Assembly: GCF_008386495.1 (NCBI RefSeq)
Contig: NZ_VTHJ01000001.1
Span: 51,894 to 115,893 of the forward strand
Reading direction: 5' to 3'
Length of the DNA stretch: 64,000 bases
From: Streptomyces tailanensis
GTDB lineage: Bacteria > Actinomycetota > Actinomycetes > Streptomycetales > Streptomycetaceae
In this document: in pieces, positions 53,651 through 62,489 of the stretch
Position numbering within the stretch: position 1 is the stretch's first letter
How the letters are laid out: every line of letters starts with the position of its first letter
Position numbers and translations under genes: made by a program
Notes under the pieces: generated by a model
Seen by the model: the letters and a program-made list of their open reading frames with translations, nothing else
Databases searched by the model: none
What the model was told of the DNA's origin: nothing

Positions 53651-54266
53651 GGGCGTCTGCCTCTCGGAAAGCGGTCGGATCGGATCCGCCCAGTGCTTCG
53701 CGCAGTTTGCTGCGAGCCCGGTTCAGCCGGGATCTGATCGTGCCGACGGGCACGTCGAGGGCCTGGGCCGCCTCCTCGTAGTCGAGGCCGGCCCAGGCCA
53801 CCAGCAGCACCACGTCGCGGTGCCGGGCGGAGAGCCCGCCCAGCGCGGCGGCCAGTTCCCGGCGCACCCCCGTGGCACCGGCCCTGGCGACAGCCCGGTC
53901 CGCGACCGGCTCCTCGTGCTCCACCGGCTCCGGCAGCCGGGCCAGCGCCTTGAACCGGCGCGCCTCGGCCCGGCGGTGCCGGCCCACGAGGTTGGTCGCG
54001 ATGCCGAACAACCAGGGGCGGGCGTCGGCCCGCTCCAGGTCGTACGTGTGACGCCGCTGGAAGGCGGTGATGAACGTCTCCGCCATCAGATCCTCCGCCG
54101 CCTCGGGACCGAGCCGCCGCGCCGCGTAACGGTGCACGGCGTCGGCGTACCGGTCGTAGAGCACGGCGAACAGCTCGGGCTCGTCCCGGGACCGCGCGAT
54201 CACACGGGCATCACTCTCCTCGCGATCCTCGTCGCGGGTGCCGACGCCCGGTGGTCCGACGGTCAT
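53643..54266 (-). CDS. ECF-type RNA polymerase sigma factor
   Basis: A 207-residue sigma70 extracytoplasmic-function factor. Region 2 has FAVLYDRYADAVHRYAARRLG and ETFITAFQRRHTYDLERA then PWLFGIATNLVGRHRR; region 4 has LSARHRDVVLLVAWAGLDYEEAAQALDVPVGTIRSRLNRAR, the helix-turn-helix. It is a SigE/RpoE-like member. The partner membrane protein gene overlaps it. Its promoter specificity cannot be read here; autoregulation is likely. Confidence 0.93.
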   Translation of the reverse strand: MTVGPPGVGTRDEDREESDARVIARSRDEPELFAVLYDRYADAVHRYAARRLGPEAAEDLMAETFITAFQRRHTYDLERADARPWLFGIATNLVGRHRRAEARRFKALARLPEPVEHEEPVADRAVARAGATGVRRELAAALGGLSARHRDVVLLVAWAGLDYEEAAQALDVPVGTIRSRLNRARSKLREALGGSDPTAFREADAHA

Positions 54267-54466
54267 CGGGGCTCCTTTCGTTCGTCCGAACGCCTCGAAG
54301 GCTTGGGCTCATTGGGTCGTTCACCTGTCCTTCGCCGCTCGGCACGATCGGGTTCCATTTCCGTCGCACGGGCACGGCGAGGCCTGCGTACGGCAACGGC
54401 GGGGGCCCGCCCGGAACGTTCCCGGACGGGCCCCTCGTACGGCGATGCGGCGATACGGCGGTGGGG
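54267..54466. promoter_or_regulatory. intergenic gap between two minus-strand genes
   Basis: 200 bp. A GAACGTT/AACGTTC-type hairpin region, CCCGGAACGTTCCCGGACGG, is visible near 54412, and GAACG motifs recur. Such sequences resemble -35 elements of ECF-dependent promoters (GGAAC), consistent with autoregulation of the sigma gene. Confidence 0.4.
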
Positions 54467-55144
54467 TCAGACGACCGCGCCCCGTCCCGGATCGTCGTCG
54501 TCCTCGTCGTCGGGCTTCATGCGCATCACCAGCGTGGCGAAGCCGCCGAGGAAGCCGCCGATGCCGAGGGTGGTGAGCCACCAGGTCATGTCCCAGCCGA
54601 ACAGGACGGCGAGCAGCAGCAGGACCGGCCCGCCGACCACCCCCAGCCAGGCGAACTTGGCGGTCGCGTCGGCCTCCGGCAGCGGGGGCGGCTCGGGCGG
54701 TACGAAGTGGCCCTCGCCGTCATCCTCGTCGTCGTCCTCGGCGGTGTCCTCGCCGACGGGGTCGGGCACGCTGTAGTCGCGCGGACCGGCGCCCACGCCC
54801 GGCGCGAACGCGACCGAACTGCCCAGCGGCTTCGGGGCCGCGGGGCCGGCGGTATCGGCGGAGTCACCGGGGGACTTGTCCGCGGAGTCGTCCGGCTCGG
54901 CCTCGAGCAGCGCCAGGTCCTCCACCGACTTGAACGGCTTGGCGCCCGGCGGGTCCGGCGGCTCCTCGCCGAACCCGGCGACGATGGCCCGCCACGCGGC
55001 GTCCTCGTCGAACGGCACGTGCTGCTCCTTGCCCGGCGACTCGCCGGAGGAGGCGCCCGCGGAGCCGCCCGAGGAGTCACCGTGGCGCTCGCCGAGCGGC
55101 GCGCCCTGCTCCTCCGGCTCACGCTCGGAGTCGTGCTCAGCCAC
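54467..55144 (-). CDS. acidic membrane protein of unknown function
   Basis: A 225-residue protein. The first 150 residues are acidic and low-complexity (Asp/Glu/Ser/Pro), followed by two transmembrane helices at about 168-188 and 192-212, and a short acidic tail. The N-terminus contains PFDEDAAWRAIVAGFG, a pattern of conserved Streptomyces proteins. GTG at 55144 overlaps the alpha/beta hydrolase stop, so expression is coupled. No function is evident. Confidence 0.75.
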   Translation of the reverse strand: MAEHDSEREPEEQGAPLGERHGDSSGGSAGASSGESPGKEQHVPFDEDAAWRAIVAGFGEEPPDPPGAKPFKSVEDLALLEAEPDDSADKSPGDSADTAGPAAPKPLGSSVAFAPGVGAGPRDYSVPDPVGEDTAEDDDEDDGEGHFVPPEPPPLPEADATAKFAWLGVVGGPVLLLLAVLFGWDMTWWLTTLGIGGFLGGFATLVMRMKPDDEDDDDPGRGAVV

Positions 55145-55994
55145 CAGTGGCCGTCCCTTCCCTCTGTCCCACGGACTCCTCGTCGGATCCCGCACCCGAC
55201 CGCTTCTCGGATCCCGTATCGGACTGATGTACGGATCCTGCTCCGGACTCCTTCACAAGACGGGTGACGAACCTGTGGCTCTCCTCGAAGATCCGGCCCG
55301 CGTCGTGGTCCAACGTCGCGACGTGGTGGCTCTGTTCCAACAGGATCTCCGTGACGTCCCTCGACGACACCCGGCCGAGGACGCGATCGGAGTCGGCGGG
55401 CGGCACCACATGGTCCCCCGGACTGCGCAGCAGCAGCAACGGCTGTGTCACCTGGGGCAGTTCGCCGTCGACGAGCCGCAGGAAGATCCGCAGCGAGTGC
55501 GCCGCGTGCAGCGGCACCTTGTCGTAGCCCAGCTCCTCGACACCCTCCTTCGCGATGTCGCCCGTGATCCCCCTGGTCGTGGGGACGAGGTGCCGGACCA
55601 CGGGGAGGGCGTACGCGGCCAGGCCGTGCACCTTGTTGGAGGGATTGACGAGCACGACGCCGTCGACCGCGTCCCCGTGCTTCGCGGCCAGCCGCAGCGC
55701 CAGTGCGCCGCCCATGGACAGCCCCGCGACGAAGACATGGGCACAGCGCTCGCGCAGGACGCGCAGTTCGCGGTCCACCTCGGCGTACCAGTCCTGCCAA
55801 CCGGTGACGCGCAGCTCCTCCCAGCGTGTGCCGTGCCCCGGCAGCAGCGGCAGCGCGACGGTCAGGCCGCGCCCGGCGAGGTACTCGGCCCAGGGGCGCA
55901 GGGCCTGCGGGGAACCGGTGAAGCCATGGCAGAGGAGGACTCCCACCTCCCCGCCCTCGTGGCGGTAGGGCTCGGCTCCAGGAAGGACCGGCAC
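55137..55994 (-). CDS. alpha/beta hydrolase (monoacylglycerol lipase-like)
   Basis: A 285-residue cytoplasmic hydrolase. The nucleophile elbow is GLSMGGALAL at about residue 92, with HGFTGSPQALRPWA (oxyanion hole), an Asp in SPGDHVVPPADS and a His in SHHVATLDHD. The final 35 residues are a Ser/Gly-rich, repetitive tail (SGAGS, DTGSEKRSGAGSD) that looks like a variable extension. It should cleave esters, probably lipid-derived. The next gene on the same strand overlaps it. Confidence 0.9.
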   Translation of the reverse strand: MPVLPGAEPYRHEGGEVGVLLCHGFTGSPQALRPWAEYLAGRGLTVALPLLPGHGTRWEELRVTGWQDWYAEVDRELRVLRERCAHVFVAGLSMGGALALRLAAKHGDAVDGVVLVNPSNKVHGLAAYALPVVRHLVPTTRGITGDIAKEGVEELGYDKVPLHAAHSLRIFLRLVDGELPQVTQPLLLLRSPGDHVVPPADSDRVLGRVSSRDVTEILLEQSHHVATLDHDAGRIFEESHRFVTRLVKESGAGSVHQSDTGSEKRSGAGSDEESVGQREGTATGG

Positions 55995-56224
55995 GGTTCG
56001 GTCTCCTGTTCATGAGAAGGGTGTGAAACGAGTCCGGGTGTGCTTCACCGTACGCGACCGCACTGACACCGACCAGGGGCTTCGGCCGGTGGAGGGCCCG
56101 TTGGGGAAGCAGGTTGCGGGCGGTGGGGGAGTCGGTGGCGGGCCTGACACCGGCCGGGGCGTCGGCCTCTTCCGTCAGCCGTCCGGGTTAAGGTCTGATC
56201 TACAGAACACAGAGAGGCACTCGG

Positions 56225-57001
56225 TTGTTGTACGGCGCGATGAAGGTCGCTATCGGGGGACCGTTGAAGGTCACCTTCCGGCCCTGGGTGGAAGGCCTGG
56301 AGAACATTCCGGCCGAGGGCGCGGCGATCCTGGCGAGCAACCACCTCTCGTTCTCCGACTCGTTCTTCCTGCCCGCCGTGCTCGACCGCAAGGTCACCTT
56401 CATCGCGAAGGCCGAGTACTTCACCACGCCCGGCATCAAGGGCAAGCTGACGGCGGCCTTCTTCAAGGGCGTGGGCCAGCTCCCCGTGGACCGCTCCGGC
56501 GCGCGCGGCGCGGGCGAGGCCGCCATCAAGAGCGGCATACAGGTCATCGAGAGCGGCGAGCTGTTCGGCATCTACCCCGAGGGCACCCGCTCGCCCGACG
56601 GCCGCCTCTACCGCGGCAAGCCCGGCGGCCTGGCCCGCGTGGCCCTCGCCACCGGCGCGCCCGTCATCCCCGTCGCCATGATCGACACCGAGAAGATCCA
56701 GCCGCCGGGCAAGGTCCTGCCAAAGGTGATGCGCCCCGGCATCCGCATCGGCAAGCCCCTCGACTTCAGCCGCTACCAGGGCATGGAGCACGACCGCTTC
56801 GTCCTGCGGGCGCTGACCGACGAGGTCATGTACGAGATCATGAAGCTCTCCGGCCAGGAGTACGTCGACATGTACGCGACCGCCGCCAAGCGGCAGATCG
56901 CGGACGCGGCCAAGGCCGAGAAAGAAGCCGGCAAGGCCGCCAAGGCGGCGCTCGCCAAGGCCGAGAAGGAACAGGCGGACAAGGAACGGTCGGGTTCGTA
57001 G
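56225..57001 (+). CDS. plsC: 1-acyl-sn-glycerol-3-phosphate acyltransferase (PlsC)
   Basis: A 258-residue lysophosphatidate acyltransferase that makes phosphatidic acid, a step in phospholipid synthesis. Motif I NHLSFSD at about 39-45, motif II and III ILASNH... and FGIYPEGTRSPDG (motif III EGTR at about 121), and motif IV VIPVAMI. The start is TTG at 56225, directly followed by another TTG, with CAGAGAGGC upstream. The C-terminus is Lys/Ala-rich (KAAKAALAKAEKE) and may contact membrane. The order PlsC next to sensor kinase MacS is as in S. coelicolor. Confidence 0.93.
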   Translation: MLYGAMKVAIGGPLKVTFRPWVEGLENIPAEGAAILASNHLSFSDSFFLPAVLDRKVTFIAKAEYFTTPGIKGKLTAAFFKGVGQLPVDRSGARGAGEAAIKSGIQVIESGELFGIYPEGTRSPDGRLYRGKPGGLARVALATGAPVIPVAMIDTEKIQPPGKVLPKVMRPGIRIGKPLDFSRYQGMEHDRFVLRALTDEVMYEIMKLSGQEYVDMYATAAKRQIADAAKAEKEAGKAAKAALAKAEKEQADKERSGS

Positions 57002-57027
57002 GTTCGTAGCGAACGGGGGTTGGGGGC

Positions 57028-58281
57028 GTGCCCAGGCGCGAGAGAGTCATGAGGATGTCGGTCGAGCAGCCGCTGTGGCGCGCGCTCACCGGCTACCGCG
57101 TCCTGACGATGATCTACGCGGTCGGCCTCTTCATCAGCGCGTACGACAAGTTCGAGCGCCCCTGGCTGGCCATCGCCTACTTCGCGGTCCTGGCCGGCTG
57201 GACCCTGGTGACCCTGCCCAAGGTCGCGAACGCGGCCAGCTGCACCAAGCGGTTCCTCGCCGCCGACCTCACCATCGCGATGGTCGGCATCCTGCTCACC
57301 CGGTTCGCCGACTCGGCCGCCCGGGTCGAGTCCGGCGGTCCGACGCTGCCGTCGATATGGACCGCGGGCGCGGTGCTGGCCTTCGCCATCAAGGGCGGTT
57401 GGCGCTGGGCCGCCTTCGCCTCCACGCTCGTCGCCGTCGCCAACCTGATCCACCGCGGCGCCCCCACCCGCGACACCATCCACAACGTGGTGCTGGTCTG
57501 GGTCGCCTCCATCGCCATCGGCTACGTCGTCGAGGTCGCCCGCGCCTCGGAGCGCACCCTCGCCCGCGCCCTGGAGATCGAGGCCGCCACCCGCGAAAGG
57601 GAACGCCTCGCCCGCGACATCCACGACGGCGTGCTCCAGGTCCTCGCCATGGTCCAGCGGCGCGGCAACGCCCTCGGTGGTGAGGCCGCTGAGCTGGGCC
57701 GGATGGCCGGCGAGCAGGAGGTCGCGCTGCGCACCTTGGTCTCCGGCGGCCTCGTACCCGTGTCGCGGATCTCCGAGGACGAGGCCGAGGGCGCGCTCGT
57801 ACGGGCCGTGGAGGAGCCGGACGCCCCGGACACCCCGGACGACGCGGCGGGCCCGCTGGACCTGCGCACCCTCCTCGCCGCGTACGCCGGCGCGAAGGTG
57901 ACCCTCTCCGAGCCCGGCAACCCGGTCCCGCTCGTCCCGTCGGCCGCGCGCGAACTGGCCGCCGCCGTCGGTGCCGCCCTGGACAATGTGCGGAGGCACG
58001 CCGGAGACGAGGCCCGGGCCTGGATCCTGGTCGAGGACTGGCCGGACGAGATCATCGTGACCGTACGGGACGACGGCCCCGGCATCCCCGAGGGACGGCT
58101 CGCCCAGGCCGAGGGCGAGGGACGGCTCGGGGTGGCCCTGTCCATCCGGGGGCGGCTGCGCGACATCGGCGGCACGGCCGAGCTGATCTCGGTCCCGGGC
58201 CAGGGCACGGAAGTCGAACTGAAGGTACCGAAGGCCTCCGAAGGGCCGAAGAACGCACGGGGGAAGGCGGAGAAGCGGTGA
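57028..58281 (+). CDS. macS: sensor histidine kinase MacS
   Basis: A kinase of up to 417 residues, the sensor of the MacRS two-component system that controls morphogenesis and antibiotic production in Streptomyces coelicolor (SCO2121, recalled). Transmembrane helices lie at about 24-42, 48-66, 78-98 and 108-158. HisKA_3 box is LARDIHDGVLQVLAMVQRRG with phospho-His at about residue 196; HATPase has AALDNVRRHAG, VRDDGPGI and a terminal GTEVELKVP. Start may be GTG 57028, or ATG 57049 or 57055. It overlaps macR by 4 bp. Confidence 0.88.
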   Translation: MPRRERVMRMSVEQPLWRALTGYRVLTMIYAVGLFISAYDKFERPWLAIAYFAVLAGWTLVTLPKVANAASCTKRFLAADLTIAMVGILLTRFADSAARVESGGPTLPSIWTAGAVLAFAIKGGWRWAAFASTLVAVANLIHRGAPTRDTIHNVVLVWVASIAIGYVVEVARASERTLARALEIEAATRERERLARDIHDGVLQVLAMVQRRGNALGGEAAELGRMAGEQEVALRTLVSGGLVPVSRISEDEAEGALVRAVEEPDAPDTPDDAAGPLDLRTLLAAYAGAKVTLSEPGNPVPLVPSAARELAAAVGAALDNVRRHAGDEARAWILVEDWPDEIIVTVRDDGPGIPEGRLAQAEGEGRLGVALSIRGRLRDIGGTAELISVPGQGTEVELKVPKASEGPKNARGKAEKR

Positions 58282-59009
58282 CGGAGAACGGTAGGCCGGT
58301 GGACGGACTCGACGGACAGCCGGCGCAGGGCGGACAGCCCACGCTTGGCCCGATCAAGGTCATGGTGGTCGACGACCACCCCATGTGGCGCGACGCGGTC
58401 GCCCGCGACCTGGCCGAGTCCGGCTTCGACGTGGTCGCCACGGCGGGCGACGGAGAGCAGGCGGTGCGCCGCGCCAAGGCCGCCGCGCCCGACGTCCTCG
58501 TGCTGGACCTGAACCTGCCCGCGAAGCCCGGCGTCCAGGTCTGCAAGGAACTGGTCGGCGCCAACCCCGCCCTGCGCGTCCTCGTCCTGTCGGCGAGCGG
58601 CGAGCACGCGGACGTCCTGGAGGCGGTCAAGTCCGGCGCGACGGGCTACCTGCTGAAGTCCGCCTCGACCGAGGAACTCATCGACGCGGTACGCCGCACC
58701 GCCGTCGGCGACCCCGTCTTCACCCCCGGCCTCGCAGGCCTGGTCCTCGGCGAGTACCGCCGTCTCGCCTCCGAACCCGCACCCGCACCGGGCGCCGACG
58801 AGCCCAAGGCCCCGCAGCTCACCGACCGCGAGACCGAGGTCCTCCGTCTCGTCGCCAAGGGCCTGAGCTACAAGCAGATCGCCGAACGCCTCGTCATCTC
58901 GCACCGCACCGTCCAGAACCACGTCCAGAACACCCTCGGCAAGCTCCAGCTCCACAACCGGGTGGAACTGGTCCGCTACGCGATAGAGCGCGGCCTGGAC
59001 GACGAGTAA
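58278..59009 (+). CDS. macR: response regulator MacR (LuxR family)
   Basis: A 243-residue NarL/FixJ response regulator, partner of MacS (SCO2120-like). The receiver has MVVDDHPMW (Asp pair), phospho-acceptor Asp near residue 75 in VLDLNLPAKPG, and LKSASTEEL. The C-terminal LuxR helix-turn-helix is LTDRETEVLRLVAKGLSYKQ through SHRTVQNHVQNTLGKL. The start GTG overlaps the macS stop. I see no obvious MacR operator in this window. Confidence 0.9.
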   Translation: MTENGRPVDGLDGQPAQGGQPTLGPIKVMVVDDHPMWRDAVARDLAESGFDVVATAGDGEQAVRRAKAAAPDVLVLDLNLPAKPGVQVCKELVGANPALRVLVLSASGEHADVLEAVKSGATGYLLKSASTEELIDAVRRTAVGDPVFTPGLAGLVLGEYRRLASEPAPAPGADEPKAPQLTDRETEVLRLVAKGLSYKQIAERLVISHRTVQNHVQNTLGKLQLHNRVELVRYAIERGLDDE

Positions 59010-59163
59010 GCCGACCTGGGACGAGCAGTAAGTCAATCCGAGGAGTAAACCAACCTCCCGACAGTTCACCGGAATTGCCCTTACCCGGTCATGTCGAAGT
59101 GACCTGAGTCACCATTACCGTGCTGCGCAAGGCTTACGGCAACGGCGGCGAAGGGACATTTCC

Positions 59164-60192
59164 ATGCGGGTCGGAGTACTGACCGGAGGCGGCGACTGCC
59201 CCGGGCTCAACGCCGTCATCCGGGGCATCGTCCGCAAGGGCGTGCAGGAGTACGGCTACGACTTCGTCGGCTTCCGGGATGGCTGGCGGGGTCCTTTGGA
59301 CAACGACACCGTCCGTCTCGACATCCCCGCCGTACGCGGCATCCTGCCCCGAGGCGGTACTATCCTCGGCTCCTCGCGCACCAACCCGCTCAAGCAGGAG
59401 AACGGCATCCGCCGCATCAAGGACAACCTCGCCAAGCAGGAGGTCGAGGCCCTCATCACCATCGGCGGGGAGGACACGCTGGGGGTGGCCGCGCGTCTTT
59501 CCGGCGAGTACGGCGTGCCGTGCGTGGGCGTCCCGAAGACGATCGACAACGACCTCTCCGCCACGGACTACACCTTCGGCTTCGACACGGCCGTGGGCAT
59601 CGCGACGGAAGCGATCGACCGTCTGCACACCACCGCCGAGTCCCATATGCGTGTCCTGGTCGTCGAGGTGATGGGCCGTCACGCAGGCTGGATCGCCATC
59701 CACTCCGGCCTGGCCGGCGGCGCGAACGTCATCCTCATCCCCGAGCAGCGGTTCGACGTCGACAAGGTGTGCGCCTGGGTGACCTCCCGCTTCAAGGCGT
59801 CGTACGCGCCGATCGTGGTCGTGGCGGAGGGGGCGATGCCGAAGGACGGCGACATGGTGCTGAAGGACGAGTCCCTGGACTCCTTTGGCCACGTCCGCCT
59901 CTCCGGTGTGGGCGAATGGCTCGCCAAGCAGATCGAGAAACGAACCGGCAAGGAGGCCCGCACCACGGTCCTCGGCCATGTCCAACGCGGCGGCACCCCC
60001 AGCGCCTTCGACCGCTGGCTCGCCACCCGCTTCGGCCTCCACGCCATCGACGCCGTCCACGACCGCGACTTCGGCAAGATGGTCGCCCTCCGCGCCACCG
60101 ACATCATCCGAGTCCCCATCGCCGAGGCCACGGCCAAACTGAAAACGGTGGACCCCAAGCTGTACGAGGAGGTCGGAGTCTTCTTCGGCTGA
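59164..60192 (+). CDS. pfkA: 6-phosphofructokinase
   Basis: A 342-residue phosphofructokinase of Embden-Meyerhof glycolysis. The nucleotide loop MRVGVLTGGGDCPGLNAVI begins the chain; the catalytic TIDND motif (VPKTIDNDLSATDY) and GRHAGWIA are present. The determinants GGEDT and PKTIDND carry Asp104 and Lys124 (E. coli numbering), residues found in pyrophosphate-dependent enzymes; yet characterised Streptomyces PFKs with the same motifs use ATP (recalled). Phosphoryl donor therefore cannot be settled by motif alone. ATG preceded by AGGGAC. It follows macR by 154 bp. Confidence 0.94.
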   Translation: MRVGVLTGGGDCPGLNAVIRGIVRKGVQEYGYDFVGFRDGWRGPLDNDTVRLDIPAVRGILPRGGTILGSSRTNPLKQENGIRRIKDNLAKQEVEALITIGGEDTLGVAARLSGEYGVPCVGVPKTIDNDLSATDYTFGFDTAVGIATEAIDRLHTTAESHMRVLVVEVMGRHAGWIAIHSGLAGGANVILIPEQRFDVDKVCAWVTSRFKASYAPIVVVAEGAMPKDGDMVLKDESLDSFGHVRLSGVGEWLAKQIEKRTGKEARTTVLGHVQRGGTPSAFDRWLATRFGLHAIDAVHDRDFGKMVALRATDIIRVPIAEATAKLKTVDPKLYEEVGVFFG

Positions 60193-60204
60193 CTTGAGGG
60201 AAGC

Positions 60205-60320
60205 GCCGCGGAAGAGCTCGGGGGTTCGGCTTCGTTGGCGGCTGCAGGTGGCGGGTGGTTGCTCGCGCAGTTCCCACCCACCCGCACCCGCCATACAAAC
60301 CGACCCCCCCGAGCTGGAAG
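60205..60320. repeat. dispersed intergenic repeat A, copy 10
   Basis: GAGCTCGGGGGTTCGGCTTC, GCGGGTGGTTGCTCGCGC, CAGTTCCCACCC, ACCCGCACCCGCC and an inverted end ACCCCCCCGAGCT. Bounded by inverted GAGCTCGGGG ends like copy 7. It lies between convergent pfkA and trpE. Confidence 0.82.
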
Positions 60321-60328
60321 GCGAAGCG

Positions 60329-60391
60329 GGGTCGAAGGGGCAGCCGCCCCTGGGGGATGGGAATGGGTAGGGGCGGCGGGGGCGAAAAACC
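60329..60391. repeat. dispersed intergenic repeat B, copy 3
   Basis: GGGGTCGAAGGGGCAGCCGC, CCCTGGGGGATGGGAATGGG, TAGGGGCGGCGGGGGCG. Adjacent to repeat A copy 10, and ends at the trpE stop. Confidence 0.75.
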
Positions 60392-62317
60392 CTAGAGCGC
60401 CCGCAGGGACTGAAGCCCCGCCACCAACTCCCGCACCACCGACACCCCATCAAGCGTCAGCACGGACTCGGGATGGAACTGCACCCCCGCGAACCCGGCC
60501 CCCCGCACCGCATGCACCTCCCCACTCACACTCCGACTGACCTCAACCCCACGCGCAGCCAACTCCGCCACCGCCCCGTCATCACAGCGCGCCACAAAGC
60601 TGTTGTAGAACCCAACCGTCTCGCCCCGCCCAAACAGATCGATCTCCGTCTGCGCCCCCTGATACGGCACTGACTTCCGCACGATCTCCAGCCCCAACTC
60701 CGCCGAGATCAACTCATGCCCGAGACACACCCCGAGCACCCCGTACCGATGCCCCCGCAACACCTCGGCGGTCAGCGACCGCAGGAACCGCATCTTTGGA
60801 TCACAACCGTCCCCCGGATCCCCGGGCCCGGGCCCGAGCACCACAACCCCCTCGTGCGCGAGCACACCCTCCCGCAGCCCCGGCGAGTCGTACCGCCGTA
60901 CCGTCACCTCCAGGCCGGCCGACCGCAGCAGATGCGCGAGCATGGCCGTGAACGTGTCCTCGGCGTCCACGACGAGCGCATGCCCCGTCAGCTCGGACGT
61001 CCGCTCCTGCATCCGCAGCCAGAACGGCGCCAGCGAAGCCCGCCGCCCGTCCAACGCCGCCCGCACCCGCGGATCCTCCGCCAACCCGGGCCGCACCCGC
61101 TCCCGGCCGGGCCGCCCGGCCCGTACACCCAGCGCCGCCAGCACCCCCGCCGCCTTCGCATGCGTCTCGGCGACCTCACTCGCGGGATCGGACCCCCGTA
61201 CGAGCGTGGCGCCCACCGGCACCTTCAGTTGACCGTCCGCGGCGATGTCGGCGGTACGGATCAGAATCGGCGAGTCCAGGGTCTGCGCACCACTCGCGTC
61301 CCGCCCCACCAGCGCCAACGCCCCGGCGTAGTACCCCCGCCCACCCGCTTCGTACCGCTCGATGACCCGGCACGCGTTCTGCACCGGCGACCCGGTGACC
61401 GTGGCGGCGAACATGGTCTCCTTCAGGACCTCCCGCACATCCAGCGACGACCGTCCGCGCAACTCGTACTCGGTGTGCGCGAGATGGGCCATCTCCTTCA
61501 GCCGCGGCCCGACCACGACCCCGCCCATGTCGCCGACCGTGCACATCATCTTGAGTTCCTCGTCGACGACCATCGAGAGCTCCTCGATCTCCTTGCCGTC
61601 GGCGAGGAAGGCCAGCAGGTCCTCCGGCGTCGGCCCGCCGGCCGGGTAGCGGTACGTGCCGCTGATCGGGTTCATCACGACCGTCCCGCCCGCCCGTCTC
61701 CCACCACCGCCCTCAACCGAGAGCGCTTCGCGCCCGCCCCTCCTGCTCGACATCCGGACGTGCACCTCGGGGCTGGCCCCGACGAGGGTCCGCTCCCCGG
61801 TGTGGACCACGAACGTCCAGTACGCGCCCCGTTCGCCCTCCAGCAGCCGCCGGAACAGCGCGAGCGCGTCGGCGCGGCCGAAGCCCGGGATCGCGCCCTC
61901 GTATGTCCGCCGGATCACGAAGTTCGCGCCCTCGCCCCGCCCGATCTCCTCGCGCAGCACCCGGCCGACGATCTCCGCGTACTCCTCGTCGGGCACATCG
62001 AAGCCGCCGCCCTCGACCCGGACGTCGTGCGCGGGCAGCTGGGCGAGGGCCCGCTCCAGCGGGAGGGCGTACGACTCCTGAGGTGTCAGCACGGACAACG
62101 GCGTCCCGTCGTCGCGGACGTCGAAGCCGCGTTCGCGGATCTGGCGGAAGGGGACGAGGGCCAGCCCCTCGTCGGGGATGTCGGCGAGCCGCTCGTACGC
62201 GCGGACCGGGCCGATCAGGACCTCCACGGTGTCGTGGTCGTGTCCGGGTGTGCGGCGGCGCAACAGCGCGAACGGGCGGGGATCGTCGAGCAGGAAGTGC
62301 AGGTCGGGCAGATGCAT
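60392..62317 (-). CDS. trpE: anthranilate synthase, fused TrpE-TrpG
   Basis: A 641-residue single-chain anthranilate synthase: the TrpE part (about 1-440) converts chorismate, the C-terminal glutamine amidotransferase part (about 445-641) supplies ammonia. TrpE motifs are MNPISGTYRY, FAATVTGSPVQNACRVIERYE and VPVGATLVRGSDP; GATase has GVCLGHE (nucleophile Cys) and VQFHPES (His-Glu). The domain order and one-chain form match the Streptomyces venezuelae/coelicolor enzyme. The ATG at 62317 follows AGAAGGA. Expression is controlled by the leader peptide and attenuator upstream. It feeds TrpD encoded 34 kb away. Confidence 0.95.
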   Translation of the reverse strand: MHLPDLHFLLDDPRPFALLRRRTPGHDHDTVEVLIGPVRAYERLADIPDEGLALVPFRQIRERGFDVRDDGTPLSVLTPQESYALPLERALAQLPAHDVRVEGGGFDVPDEEYAEIVGRVLREEIGRGEGANFVIRRTYEGAIPGFGRADALALFRRLLEGERGAYWTFVVHTGERTLVGASPEVHVRMSSRRGGREALSVEGGGGRRAGGTVVMNPISGTYRYPAGGPTPEDLLAFLADGKEIEELSMVVDEELKMMCTVGDMGGVVVGPRLKEMAHLAHTEYELRGRSSLDVREVLKETMFAATVTGSPVQNACRVIERYEAGGRGYYAGALALVGRDASGAQTLDSPILIRTADIAADGQLKVPVGATLVRGSDPASEVAETHAKAAGVLAALGVRAGRPGRERVRPGLAEDPRVRAALDGRRASLAPFWLRMQERTSELTGHALVVDAEDTFTAMLAHLLRSAGLEVTVRRYDSPGLREGVLAHEGVVVLGPGPGDPGDGCDPKMRFLRSLTAEVLRGHRYGVLGVCLGHELISAELGLEIVRKSVPYQGAQTEIDLFGRGETVGFYNSFVARCDDGAVAELAARGVEVSRSVSGEVHAVRGAGFAGVQFHPESVLTLDGVSVVRELVAGLQSLRAL

Positions 62318-62384
62318 GGCGTGGGTTCCTTCTCAGTGGGATCAGCTGGATCAGCTGGAGAGGAACGGCCGGACCCGGAAACAC

Positions 62385-62411
62385 CGAAGGCCGCCCCTCG
62401 GGCGGCCTTCG
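62385..62411 (-). terminator. trp attenuator terminator hairpin
   Basis: CGAAGGCCGCCC and GGGCGGCCTTCG form a perfect 12-bp stem with a 3-bp loop, 22 bp after the leader peptide stop and 68 bp before trpE. With the WWW leader this is the intrinsic terminator of an attenuation system. Confidence 0.9.
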
Positions 62412-62432
62412 CGAAGTCTTGCGTACGCGCAA

Positions 62433-62489
62433 TCAGTGGGCCGCCGGATGAGCGGTCCACCACCAGTTCTGGATCGAGTGCGCGAACAT
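62433..62489 (-). CDS. trpL: trp operon leader peptide TrpL
   Basis: An 18-residue leader, MFAHSIQNWWWTAHPAAH, with three adjacent tryptophan codons. It lies 115 bp upstream of trpE and before the terminator hairpin at 62385-62411. Ribosome stalling at the Trp codons when charged tRNA-Trp is low would favour an antiterminator over the terminator. The same leader is known upstream of trpE in Streptomyces venezuelae (recalled). A TAAGGT hexamer ends 7 bp before the ATG, so the transcript may begin at or next to the start codon. Confidence 0.93.
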   Translation of the reverse strand: MFAHSIQNWWWTAHPAAH

